Assembly: GCA_039566865.1 (NCBI GenBank)
Contig: CM076949.1
Coordinates: 21,552,501-21,616,500, forward strand
Source of the DNA: Aurelia coerulea
Lineage: Eukaryota; Cnidaria; Scyphozoa; Semaeostomeae; Ulmaridae
DNA length: 64,000 nucleotides
Direction of reading: 5' to 3'
How positions within the stretch are numbered: the stretch's first letter is position 1; every line of letters begins with the position of its first letter. Under the pieces are notes generated by a model. That model saw only the letters and a list, made by a program, of their open reading frames with translations, did not search any database and was not told where the DNA came from. Of this stretch, positions 54,118 through 64,000 are shown piece by piece. Position numbers and translations under genes: made by a program.

Positions 54118-55805
54118 TCATCTCTCGTATTTAGGAATAAATCTATACGTGTCTGAATTTTGAATTTGGCAATATGGAAGCGTTTGAATCAGTTTTAAAA
54201 TGGTTGGTGTAGCGATTTCTGTAATATCTGCATCTAAATAACGCAAATGTTGCTGTTTGTAGCATATCTGGCGATATATAATTTCGTTGATAAATAACAC
54301 AAGCTCGTGATCCCTCCCGTTAAAAGTGAGATCCAAGCTCGTGAGCTTTTGGCATCCTTCAAGAATATATTCCACGCTTTCTTGTAGGTCTTTCTGCTTA
54401 GTATCTCTCGATGTATCTTGGTCTTTGCCAAACTCTACATGCAATTTTAGTTCCTCCAGATTTCTTAAGTTGACACCTATTGCTTCCATAACTTTATGAA
54501 CTTCGGTTCCCAAATAGCTGAAGTGGAAAATTTGTAGTTTTATGCCACACCTCTTGATAAGTTCACAAATCATTTCAGCATAGTTAGTCAATTCAGTTTC
54601 AGGAGGATAAAAATCAAGTGCAAGGACCCTTAAGTTTTCCAAAGATGCAAGTAAGGGTGCTGAGCTTAAAATGGTCGGGTGTATATTACCATCGAGCGCG
54701 AATTTACCCTCAGGACTAAGGTCCAGATCTAACGACTCGATGTTTTTGCATTTCCCCACTATGGCATTTGTAATTTCCTTTGAAAGCAAATCACACTTGA
54801 AATGTTTTAGCTGAGGCCCATAGTTAGAAAGGATTTCAAGTACACCTCTTGTGTAATCAGCATTGGTAAAGGCGTGCCAATCTTGCCCGTAACCATAATG
54901 GTGTTCGTATCCACTTAAATGAGTGATGTGCGGGCAACGCTTGATCAATTCGTGAATACCATTTTTAGTAACAGTTCCATCATAATCATAACCCTCATAG
55001 GAACGATGCAGAGTAAATTTCTTCAAAGGCCTAAATTCCCACTTGCAATGAATGCTAGCGTTTCTTCAAGTGAAAAATAAAAACAGTCTAGCTCTTCGAG
55101 TTGACTGCTTGTTATCAAACTTCCGAATAAATCCTCGCCTAACAATTTCTTGATGACTTTGGCTGCGATTATCCCGAGTGTCAATGATTTAAGAACAGGA
55201 AAGCTCAAGCCCCCCTTGCAAGCGATGATATCTTGAATCTTTGTAATGGAAACCTTGGGCATTTCCAAGTGAGAATCAATGGTCCTCGCTCCAAAATTTT
55301 CTATTTTCTCAATCGTTGCTTGATTCCTGATTATTGCTTCAACAATTACTTCAAAATACACATTCTGGGCCCATCCAGGCAAATAATCTAAGTTTAATAG
55401 CAACGTTTTTATTCCTGTTTGGCTTGATAATAACTCTGTTAGGCTCTCGATGTCAAGATGATAATGTTCAATATTCAATGTTTCGATCATGTTTGTAAGT
55501 TTGCACAACTTTGGTATTAGTTTTCTCATTTCTATATTTGCTGGGTCATTCTCATCCCGCACCCATTCTTTCATGTCGGGCTTTGAATATTCAGGACAAC
55601 CACGAGCATCAATCCATTTCATGTTTTCTTCCACCCATCTACCACCAAACGGCATACTTGGATCGATCGTAACATTCTTTATACACGACCCAATAACTTC
55701 ATTCCAATTAGCACAAACGAATCCACTATTTATCTTATCTCTTAGAGGCAAAAACTGAAATAAGTTCTCCAGTATTTCACGTGGAAGACACCCAAAATTC
55801 GACAT
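54118..55805 (-). pseudogene. F-box/leucine-rich-repeat gene with one-base frameshift
   Basis: Close paralogue of the 45491-49668 gene. The N-terminal 'MSNFGCLPREILENLFQFLP', 'GFVCANWNEVI' and 'PSMPFGGRWVEENMKWID' form the F-box region (about residues 5-40) and a conserved linker. Leucine-rich repeats follow ('CKNIESLDLDLS', 'LRNLEELKLHVEF', 'CQKLTSLDLTF'). The first frame ends at 55023; the second is open from there to 54118. At the break the DNA reads as if one A were missing (paralogue 'GNLRFLEK'; here GNL then stop, while the other frame gives RPLKK). Read across, it would have about 560 codons and no introns. It could be a young pseudogene or an assembly error. The likely role of an intact version is substrate binding in an SCF ubiquitin ligase. 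Confidence 0.87.
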
Positions 55806-56337
55806 GTTCTGTGCTGTTAGTGAACACGGAAATGACGATGGAAATTACCGAAATGGGAATAGATCATTTGCCAATTGGGAAAAAGGGATTGAGGCGAGCG
55901 CGGCCAATTCCGACAGCCCTAGTAACAGTCGGAGATTTGGGGAATCCTCTTTACTTCAGAATATCTTATAAGGCCTTTATCTATAGATCAAAATGTTCTT
56001 AAATATGGAGTTCTGTAATACACATCTCTAATCTAAAATAAAACGGTTGATTTTGATGCATTTCGAGGTGCTGAACACGAATAAAAAAAGTTCACACCTC
56101 TAGGGGGCGCAGTTTTTTCAAAAACCAGGGGCCTAAATTTTGATGACGTCACAATAGCCTTTTGCGAAAAAATTTGTGATAATTGAATTTGAATTGTTTA
56201 GCCCCAAAGAGATCAATCTGATGAAATATTTCGTATTAGAAACATATGTTCCAGCTCTTACAATTTCTGATCTACGAGCCTTTAAAGTTTTCCGAAATTG
56301 CTGACTCAGCTTTTTTTCGTAACTTTTATTTTCGGCT
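55806..56337. other. No supported gene
   Basis: Upstream flank of the F-box paralogue. Contains 'agggggcgcagttttttca' and 'tttgatgacgtcacaatag', phrases common in the MITEs of this window, but no clear element borders. Confidence 0.45.
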
Positions 56338-56608
56338 ACATACATCTAATTTTTACTTGCAAAATGTCATTCGATTCAGCTCAACGAGGTCTATAAGATA
56401 GCGCTAATTTTATCTGTGTATACTGTTCTGATTTTGTTTCACAGATGGAACAAATTTCCTTAGTGAATGAACATACACGGAACAAAGGAAATTTGTTCCA
56501 TCTGTGAAACAAAATCAGAACAGTATACACAGATAAAATTAGCGCTATCTTATAGACCTCGTTGAGCTGAATCGAATGACATTTTGCAAGTAAAAATTGG
56601 ATGTATGT
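56338..56608. mobile_element. Near-perfect 271-bp hairpin (MITE-like)
   Basis: Two arms of about 124 bp are exact complements apart from one visible mismatch near the tips (acatacatc-T-aattttt against C on the other side). A spacer of about 22 bp separates them. Inner ends read 'ggaacaaatttcctt' and 'aaggaaatttgttcc'. No coding capacity; the near identity means it is young or kept alike by gene conversion. Confidence 0.95.
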
Positions 56609-57420
56609 AACGATCTGCCTACCATGTTCAGTATAGCAAGCGCCTGCAAACCCCCTGCAAACTCTTGCCTAAGATTGATCTTCCAGATCTTCTTCAGAAA
56701 ATTTAAAGTATATTAACAGTGTTTGTTATGTTAGTTGGTATCAATCAGCTGATTGTATAGAAGCTTGAAAAGCACCCCTCAGAGAAAGCTCTGTCTCCAA
56801 ACAAAAGAGATTCACTATTTACCATCATTGAGGGGCATACAGCAAAAACCAGACCGTAGGACCCTAGGATCCTATGACCATTAAGTACCAATGTGTGATA
56901 GGACCCTTAACACCGGAGGGTCATCGCCCTCAAGAGAGAACAGAATATCACTATTTCCTCATATGAGACTACTATTTCCGCTGTTTTTATTACATCAGAT
57001 GACGTCAAGAGGTACATTTAGAGAAATTTTTCTATACCGCTATGTGTTTCAACAAAATCAGAGTTTCTTCAACAGATAACAAAAGCAAACAATAATTTTA
57101 TGCTACATATTTTGATCTAAGACAACTGCATATAATCTATTTCACATTTCTCACTCAAACCCTCACACTGACCTGCTGGTGCTGAAACTGAAAACAGACT
57201 TATTTTAATAGAGACAAACTTCTCTGTTAGTTCAAACATGGTAAAAGTGGACAATTCTCTATAAAAGAGATAAATTGACGCTTTTTTTCGCGTTTTTCAT
57301 AGTATCATTGATTTCACAATGCAATAAGTTGCGAGATGGAACAAGATATACTTTTGGTCAAGGCGGTCAAGGTGTATTACTATTCCGAAGAAGGGTACGA
57401 GATTTTAGATCTTAGATCAA
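56609..57420. other. No supported gene
   Basis: AT-rich sequence with a small inverted pair near 56850-56880 ('taggaccctaggatcctatg') and nothing else recognisable. Confidence 0.5.
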
Positions 57421-57654
57421 TAGGGCCCCTCTTATTTAATGTATTTATAAACGACCTTTTCTTTTTGGTGGACGAGACTGAGATTTGCAAGTACGCCCAT
57501 GACACGACTATCTATGTGTGGGCGGTCATGGACTAGAACATATTGTTTCTAGCTTTGAAACAGATGCTCAAAGGCTTTCTAAGTGGTTTCTTGATAATAG
57601 TATGGAACTAAATGCTGACAAGTGTCATCTTCTGATTTTTGGGGAGAAAATAGC
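57421..57654 (+). pseudogene. LINE reverse transcriptase fragment
   Basis: Translates as 'GPLLFNVFINDLFFLVDETE', 'ICKYAHDTTIYVW', then in another frame 'LSKWFLDNSMELNADKCHLL'. The catalytic motif reads YAHD, not YADD, and a frameshift follows, so it is inactive. It is joined directly to a 5S-like segment. Confidence 0.85.
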
Positions 57655-57895
57655 AAGGTTGGGCCAGGTCCTGGATGGGTGACCTCCTGGAAACTCCTAG
57701 TATATCGTAGGTACACCATCTCACGAATGTGTAAAATTGGTACCTCAGCGATGAAGGCAACAAAACTCTCGAGACCTGACTGTTTGGTTATAAGAGTGCA
57801 TGATATTTTCCTCAGTGAATATAAAAAATAAGTTCTCCTGAATATTTAAACCAATAGAAGTGGGCGCTACATAAAAACAATGACTTTACTTTACT
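57645..57895 (+). repeat. 5S-rRNA-like SINE (SINE3-like)
   Basis: 'agcaaggttgggccaggt' and 'ctggatgggtgacctcctgg' match the 3' half of 5S rRNA, including the box C pol III promoter ('ggatgggtgacc'). 'gtaggtac' follows at the place of the 5S end. The body then ends 'gtgggcgctacataaaaac' with an 'actttactttactt' tail. Only the 3' half of 5S is recognisable, so it is not a functional rRNA gene. Confidence 0.65.
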
Positions 57896-58090
57896 TGGTT
57901 TGTGGATTATAATAACATATTAGCTAACGAATAACTTAAATTCTTTACATCACAGAGTATCATTCATTGAATCTACTAAGATTCTTGTGATTTGGGAAAC
58001 AGGTCCTTTCCTGATGAACTGAGCTGAAGCTTTCCAGATAAGTGGTACCATCCTCATACAGACTGCTTGCCCCTCTGTTATTCCATCTTC

Positions 58091-59070
58091 TACCGGGCGA
58101 GTAAAGGCAAATAGCACGTTTGGTGGGCTGTAGAATGAAAACTACGTGGCCAACAGTGACACCCAAACTGCTAATCTATCATTCAAAGGCAAACTTTGAT
58201 GTGAACATCTTGTTTGGTAAAATCACTAATCTTTTAGACCAAGAAATTAAGAAAATACTGATAAGGGGTTGTATGGGAAGGAGAATTCCACGTTCCATTC
58301 TGGTCCATGAATTGCTTGCCATATACATTTAAATTCTATTCCTGAAACGGGAAATTGTACCAAAAATATATTTCAATGGTAAGTAAATCATGAACCAGAA
58401 TCGAACGTCGAATTCTCGTTTCCATACAAATCTCCTTACCAGCTTTTCCTCTATCTATTGCTCTAAAAGATGAGTGATTCTACCATGCCCAATTTCCACA
58501 TCTAAGCACGGGCGGTAGGAAACGTTGAATTTAGAAAAAGCTTTATTGCTGATACATCGAATTGTTCCTTTCCTAGTATATCATTCCATTCGTGATAAAG
58601 CGACTTGTTTTCCTTCTGTGTCTACATTTCTATGTGTGTCTACCTCTCCTGCGAAGGCGCCTTTTTAATCCGATTGACATGCCTTCAAGGGCCCTACCGC
58701 AATTATGCCACTCAAACGGAAACTCCTCCAACTTCTATTGTTTTCCGTTTCATTTTACCACACTTGAGTGGCATAATTACTCTAGGGCCCTTGAGGTCAT
58801 GTCAATCGGATTAAAATGGCGCCTTCGCAAGGAGAGGTAGACACCACAAGGAAAACAGGTCGATATATCGCGAATGGAATGATATATTAGGATAGGAATA
58901 ACTCGACGTATCAACCATAAAGCTTTTTCTAAATTCAGCGTTTCCTACCGCCCGTGATCTAAGTTAGCCTTTGACTGATAGATTACCAGTTTAGTTTTAA
59001 AAAATCGGCTAGGTACTTTTTATTCCACAGCCGACTACTACGTCCGTAAACAGTCTTTTATTCACCTAGT
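58091..59070. mobile_element. MITE family B (copy 3) with a nested foldback
   Basis: Begins 'accgggcgagtaaa' and carries family-B phrases on both arms ('gtgggctgtagaatgaaaac', 'aagttagcctttgactgata', 'ctttttattccacag'). It is interrupted by the 58507-58956 element. The right end is mutated ('ttcacctag'). Confidence 0.8.
58507..58956. mobile_element. 450-bp foldback, 7-bp TSD, inside MITE B
   Basis: Ends CACGGGCGG and CCGCCCGTG, flanked by ATCTAAG on both sides (58500-58506 and 58957-58963). The arms mirror each other almost to the centre ('taggaaacg.tgaatttagaa', 'cctttttaatccgattgaca', 'agggccct'). The interrupted site matches the uninterrupted family-B sequence 'cacatctaagttagcc' at 3416-3910. 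Confidence 0.9.
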
Positions 59071-59885
59071 TTATGGCGAGGATTGTCCGCATGGTGTTTA
59101 ATGTGTTTCCGCGAAGCAAATTCCAAAACGTAAGACTTTAGCCAATGATTTTCCAACTTCTATGGATCATAGATATTGTTTTCTCTAAGCTGGCAGTCAA
59201 CTGAAATTCAACAGTTGGGAAAAGCAATGGACATCTCTCAGCTTAAGAACAGTGAATACCATTATTTTCCTTGAATTCCAAAGAAATATTCTTGCACATC
59301 ATTTTGAATATATTTAACAATGTCCAAAGCCATGGACATCTCTCAGTTTTACAACTGTAGCTACCTTTCAGTTCCTTGATTTTGCAATCTCTGAAGCAAC
59401 TGCATTGTAAAGACGTAAACAGAAGACATGCCGATTTCAAAGACGACAAACTGATTTCCATAACACTGCAGATTGCCTGCTGCAATAACTTGGGCTGCTG
59501 CCATATGCTTTGGGTCTGGCATTGCCAAGACCACCTGGAGACACCAGGGGAGCCTCGCGACTAAGGAACGAACTTTGTCGGTCGATCTCTAACATGTGCC
59601 TTTTAACTTGTGATATTTGACCACTAAAGGGCAAGATATTTTGAATCAAAGAAGCTTGGCCATCCTGAGGAAGAGCTGCAGGCTAATCGTTGGAACATGT
59701 CGGCTGTGTGCCTTCAGGCGAAGATTGCGGTCATCTGTCAGCAGAACGACGTTTCGTTTGATATGCATTGGACCTTCAGCTGCAAGGAACAAAAATATGG
59801 AATCCTTTGACGTAAAGATTTAAGATATGAAATATAATGCACTTTTTATAATTTCAGTCACATATGAGTACAAGGTGACCTTATT
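59071..59885. other. No supported gene; unclassified repeat traces
   Basis: 'tggacatctctcag' occurs twice (near 59229 and 59334). The segment 59640-59790 ('aggaagagctgcaggctaa', 'aggcgaagattgcggtcat') looks like part of an unclassified element. No exon supported. Confidence 0.4.
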
Positions 59886-60187
59886 TTAAAGGGGCTCCGT
59901 CGCCAAACCGTAAGCAAATCTGACCGCACGTGGCCATTGTTTTCCATTGCTTTCTTCAGTTTGTTTGGTGGCTTCACCCAAGCCACCAAAAAATGCTCGT
60001 TAAAAATCCACTTATATCCAAGCAATCGTAAGAGATATGAATGTTTTGGTTCTTCATCTGTGAAGTACAAAGATCTATCTTCAAAATGATGCCTTCATTT
60101 TCGAAAAAAACAGGTCTGTGTGATATTGTCCATCAAAAATTTCAAAATCAACTTTTCGATCGAAATTTGGAGACGGAGCCCCTTTAA
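59886..60187. mobile_element. TTAA-type MITE, family F (copy 2)
   Basis: TTAAAGGGGCTCCGTCG at one end and CGGAGCCCCTTTAA at the other. The interior matches the copy at 36740-37062 over most of its length ('tttgtttggtggcttcaccc', 'tccacttatatcca'). Confidence 0.88.
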
Positions 60188-60966
60188 GGTGACAATACTC
60201 CAGCCTTTAAGCTATCAACTAAACTGTGATTCAGTCTAATATCCCAAGCATTTTCCACGCAACGAATTCTAAACATGTGAAGTTCTTTTTGGTCAACCCG
60301 GTACACAAGCTACCTGACCTCTACAATTGCTCTTGTAATTGTCTGGTAGCCACTCCATATGGGCCTAAAGGGGGCCCACTCCCAGCGTAAGGGTTATCGA
60401 TTGTTTATTTGCAAAAACAAAAGTATTTCTCTTGGTTTGGTGTCACAAGAAGCACTGAAATCAGTCAGTGAATTTAGTAATCAAAACGCGATAAAGCAGC
60501 AAACATGTAATCTTGTTTACCGGGTGTCCCAAAAAAGTACTCCTTTCCGCGAAAAACGCGAAAAACGTGAAACTTTTTTTCTCGTGAAAGTTTCTTTCCG
60601 TAAAGTAAGAGGAAAGATGACTCACTTGATGAATATCTATCAACGGCTTCATCACAGTAATGGAGGCAACAAGAAAGTATGACATCGTCATTTTTGCCCT
60701 GAAAGCAGAATGTGAAAATATGATCGTGAGTTGCAATGAAAAGCATGTCTATACAGGCTCAGTTTTACTAGACTTTGCTACCTACAAGACGTTTCTCCAG
60801 AGAGCGCTACGAACAACTATTTGACAGATTTAAGATACAGCCTTGTAAACTGAATACATAAATTTTCACATTCAGATTTTTAAATTTCTAAACAATATCG
60901 TAGTACCTGATTAACACAATGTAAACTTTGAACAGCCATTGAATGAAGTTAAAAGAGAACGATATA
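60188..60966. other. No supported gene; one MITE end
   Basis: At 60519 'taccgggtgtcccaaaaaa' matches the terminal repeat of the 9550-10342 element, but I cannot find its partner end. No exon is supported. Confidence 0.45.
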
Positions 60967-61412
60967 CAGGGTGCGCCAAAATAAACTATGCACGTTTGAC
61001 AGGCCACAATAAACCGTACACTGGACCAATTTTGAAAATTTACGACTTAATCTTTAGCAAAAACCTGAATTAGAGTCTAGAATTTTTGCAAATTTTTCTG
61101 TTTTCAGTTTTTAGAGCTAGAAGCGAAGTTCTTAAATTTTCGTTCTCGAAAACCACTGAAAACGATCAAAAACGTCGATCAAATTTTCTAAAGAATCGAC
61201 ATGAATGGATAAAGAGAATCCTTTTTCGTGGTGATTGGGGATCTAGAAATCGATTCATTAATCGATATGATTAATCGATTTCTAAATCTGAAATCACCTC
61301 ACGAAAAAGCTTCTGTTTGCCCATTCATGTCGATTCTTTAGAAAATTTGATCAACGTTTTTTGATCGTTTTCAGTGTTTTCGAGAAGGAACATTTTAAGA
61401 AACTCGAATCTA

Positions 61413-61669
61413 CAATCCCGGACAAAACTCATGAGACAAGCATGTAAATACATATCTCTATTTATCTGAATGCCTCCCTTCCCCTATCTCAATGTTGTTT
61501 TGGAATCAAACGTCCAAAATGAGAAGAACAGTCACTAATGTCCACAAAAAACAACATTGAGTTGGGGGGGGGGGGCGGGGAGAACATTGCTAGTTTTGGT
61601 TGATTTTCGAGAGCAGATTGAAAATATTGCAGATTTTAAGCTTGTCTCATTGAGTTTTGTCCGGGATTG
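61413..61669. mobile_element. TA-flanked MITE (CAATCCCGGACAAAAC ends)
   Basis: CAATCCCGGACAAAACTCA and its complement (one indel) form the ends, with TA on both sides, as in Tc1/mariner-type insertions. 'gagacaag' extends the repeat. 257 bp and non-coding. Confidence 0.85.
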
Positions 61670-61737
61670 TAGCTCTAAAAACTGAAAAAAAATTTGCAAA
61701 AAATCCCGGAATCTAATTCAGGCTTTGTGCTAAAGAT

Positions 61738-62251
61738 TAAAGGTGGTGTGAAGCGAAAATTTTTATTGATGCAAATGAATAGCACAGTTGAATAATAAAG
61801 AATGTTTTTCAAATTTTTTTGATACCTTCTTTCATTTTTGAATTATCCACTGTTTTGTACGATTGGCTGATGACGTCATTTTGTTTGCAAAATGTAAAGA
61901 AAGTATACAAGGTTGGCCATGTTTCCAAAGAGAAATCTAATTAAAAAACTTTGCACAATCAACATGCCTTTCTAAACATCGTATTAAGTCATGAGGCAAT
62001 TTATATAACATCTATTCAGCTCAGCTGAAATATTTCTTACAACTGTAACCTTTCAAAGATCAGATACAGTTATATTTCCATATGTTATCCTAGTAATTTG
62101 CAAACAAAATGACGTCATCAGCTGCAACTTAATATCTGTGGATAACTTGAAAACGAAATGAGATATAAAAGAAATTTAAACAGGATTCTTCATCATTCGA
62201 CTGTGCCATCCATTTGCATTAATAAAAATTTTCGCTTCAGGTCACCTTTAA
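61738..62251. mobile_element. TTAA-bounded foldback
   Basis: TTAAAGGTG and CACCTTTAA ends, with 'aagcgaaaatttttatt' mirrored by 'aataaaaattttcgctt'. A central 'gatgacgtcattttgtttgc' is mirrored by 'gcaaacaaaatgacgtcatc'. About 514 bp. Confidence 0.82.
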
Positions 62252-62754
62252 ATCATGAATCTTCAAAATCGGTCCAGTGTACGATATATTGTGGCATGCC
62301 AAACGCGCATTGTTTATTTTGGCCTGACAAAACAGTTCAACAAAAGTAAAACTTGTCTAACAGTTCAACTACCGCATTATTATATGGCGTTCGAAAATAC
62401 GGCTCCTCGGACCGGCAACGCAGCAATTTGATTGGTTCTTGATCGGTCCGTAAAAGCCGTATTTTTCGTTCGAAGCCGTATTGGACCGGGCGTTGCCTTA
62501 AAAATAAGCAACAAAGGAGGAGCTTCTTGTGTAGGCTTAGGCCGCAAGGAGTGTCAGCCCAAAGTTTAGCTTATTCATCGAAGATTTCTTTTCTGTAAAC
62601 TTTGAAGACGAACTTGCAATTATACACGAAGAAAATGCTAATGTAGTTAACGTCGCAACGAGCAACTACAGTGATGCACAGGATCAAAGACACAACAGAA
62701 AAGTACGATACTATAAACAACATTCTCAAAAGGTTCTGCCATATAATAAAGCCT

Positions 62755-62889
62755 TTATTAAACGATTACTCGATCCATGCTGGAAAATATTTGGACCTTA
62801 GTTCATTGTACGGACCTCACTGCGTTCGGTCCGTACGTCACACTGCGGTCCAAATATTTTCCAGCATGGACCTCGTAATCGTTTAATAA
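62755..62889. mobile_element. 135-bp hairpin element
   Basis: 'ttattaaacgattac' is mirrored by 'gtaatcgtttaataa'; inner 'tccatgctggaaaatatttg' is mirrored by 'caaatattttccagcatgga'. The loop is about 45 bp and is itself partly palindromic ('gtacggacc'/'ggtccgtac'). Confidence 0.88.
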
Positions 62890-63144
62890 CCGCATAGTAT
62901 TGATCGACGGTTTCAGCTTAGGCCAAATTTGATTTCCAGACCGACAGTCTGAGATTTCAGTATGTATGTGTTATGAATATTTTAAAAGGATATGTACATT
63001 TCAGCTTAATAAAAAACTGCTATCAACATGTGCCCTTTTAGATCTAAATAAAGAGAACATAAAGACATTAAATGAACAAGTAAATAAGTAGAGATACACT
63101 AACAATTCAATCCAAGCCTATAAAAATGTCGTGCGATGTAAAAT

Positions 63145-63693
63145 TTACTTAAAAAATGAATTTACTTTGTTCTCAAAATCATCTGCACTTTCTCTGATAT
63201 ATTTAGCGGGTGAGTTGTATAATCTTGCACCCATAAATAAAAAGCCATCCTTAGCAAACTCTACTTTAACTTTGGGAACGTGTAAAAGAATATTACCGTT
63301 CCTTGTCCTCACTTTATGTTGGTTGATCATAAAATAATCCTGAAAGTTTGTACATACATTTCCATTTAGACACTTTCTCACCAGTAAAATAGCATGCTTA
63401 TCGATTTCGTGCTTTAAATCGACTGTCTTTGATTTCAATATAGAGGAGGCTCGTGCCTCTATCGATTTCAATTTCTTAAGCTGGGTCCTTGTTAGGTTCA
63501 ACTGAACGATGCAGTTGAACATATGTGCCTGCAAAGAACCCTGGCTCTTTAAATAAAAATCACATACCTTATCTCGTGTTAGCTCCTCATCTCTGAATGC
63601 AATAGTATCGAGTTCAGTACCAACACTAGTCAGTGCTTTCAATTGAGAATCACGCTCACTGAATCGATTTTCCAGCAGATCAATCGCCAGTCT
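63145..63693 (-). pseudogene. LINE RT C-terminal fragment with unusual N-terminal extension
   Basis: 'LNLTRTQLKKLKSIEARASS', 'DKHAILLVRKCLNGN', 'NGNILLHVPKVKVEFAKDGF' and 'LYNSPAKYIRESADDF' form a typical LINE C-terminal region. The open frame extends upstream through 'LLENRFSERDSQLKALTS' and 'EELTRDKVCDFYLKSQ', which does not look like LINE RT. Either the element carried extra sequence or two fragments are fused. Confidence 0.7.
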
Positions 63694-63774
63694 ATGAATA
63701 AAATATTGCTGTTATTGGACAAACCTCATCATGTGCGGCATAAAGCTTTAAAACGTTTGGCACTCGCCAGCTAC

Positions 63775-64000
63775 AACAAGGACGGATTTTGTAACACAAG
63801 AGCATGAGATGCTTTTGTTCAGACCTGAATTCAAAGCGATTAGCGATCGCAGACAAAGGAAATTCTCTCAACCATAAATTCAAAACAAACAAAGCCGCAA
63901 AAGGTTCTGTGAAACCCAAGTAGCTAGCGCGCTCGTTGTGCATTACAGAAATTATTTTTAACAGCAAACATGAGCTTAGATCAAAAGAAGAATGATATAT
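63775..64000. mobile_element. MITE family A copy 5, cut by the window end
   Basis: Begins AACAAGGACGG and follows family A through 'acaaaggaaattctctcaac', 'acaaagccgcaaaag' and 'gcattacagaaa'. The right half would lie beyond 64000. Confidence 0.88.

Larger units (their letters stand above)
60967..62327. mobile_element. Composite foldback with nested elements
   Basis: The left end 'cagggtgcgccaaaataaac' and 'cagtgta...ctggaccaattttg' are mirrored by 'caaaatcggtccagtgtac' and 'tgtttattttggcc' on the right. A second inverted pair ('cttaatctttagc' and 'tgctaaagattaa') lies within it. Two smaller elements (61413-61669 and 61738-62251) are nested inside. Confidence 0.75.

Overview
This is animal nuclear DNA, AT-rich by eye, with many short exons separated by GT..AG introns and a very high load of transposons. 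Two conserved housekeeping genes can be read exon by exon: ANAPC7 on the minus strand (4509-27148, 21 inferred coding exons) and PTRH2 on the plus strand (27524-40041, 6 coding exons). They face away from each other across a 375-bp gap that is probably a shared promoter. The style of the retrotransposon proteins, the abundance of foldback MITEs and the intron-rich gene structure suggest an invertebrate, most likely a cnidarian or another early-branching or marine lineage. I cannot name the species. There are no bacterial operons, CRISPR arrays or complete RNA genes.

Layout. 1-4500: repeats, one unrecognised 147-codon ORF, a ~170-bp tandem array and a palindromic MITE. 4509-27148: ANAPC7 (the APC/C scaffold TPR subunit APC7), with introns full of MITEs, minisatellites and dead LINE pieces. 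27149-27523: divergent promoter. 27524-40041: PTRH2 (mitochondrial-type peptidyl-tRNA hydrolase 2). Its first intron holds a nested stack: a 9-bp-TSD MITE was split by a LINE, and that LINE was itself split by a second LINE and by a hAT element. 40092-45054: nested MITEs, a gene-free stretch and a third LINE. 45491-55805: two tandem intronless F-box/leucine-rich-repeat genes on the minus strand. One is split by a 2.6-kb DNA transposon with a 15-bp TIR and a 6-bp TSD, and the other carries a one-base frameshift. 55806-64000: foldback elements, a 5S-rRNA-like SINE, and dead LINE fragments.

The most unusual items are these. (1) The 46511-49101 element interrupts an F-box gene so cleanly that removing it with one TSD copy restores the reading frame. 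It carries an unfamiliar protein that is itself interrupted in frame by a hAT element. (2) A dispersed 585-602 bp foldback family shows 9-bp target duplications at four independent loci, one of them 6.9 kb apart because of later insertions. (3) There is a near-perfect 271-bp hairpin at 56338-56608. (4) A 79-bp block is duplicated without a mismatch in two ANAPC7 introns.

Functionally the two confirmed genes are unrelated: ANAPC7 acts in cell-cycle ubiquitin ligation, and PTRH2 in recycling peptidyl-tRNA and in the mitochondrial cell-death response. The F-box pair would act as substrate adaptors of SCF ubiquitin ligases if functional. All identifications come from reading the sequence and remembered family features; no database search was run.
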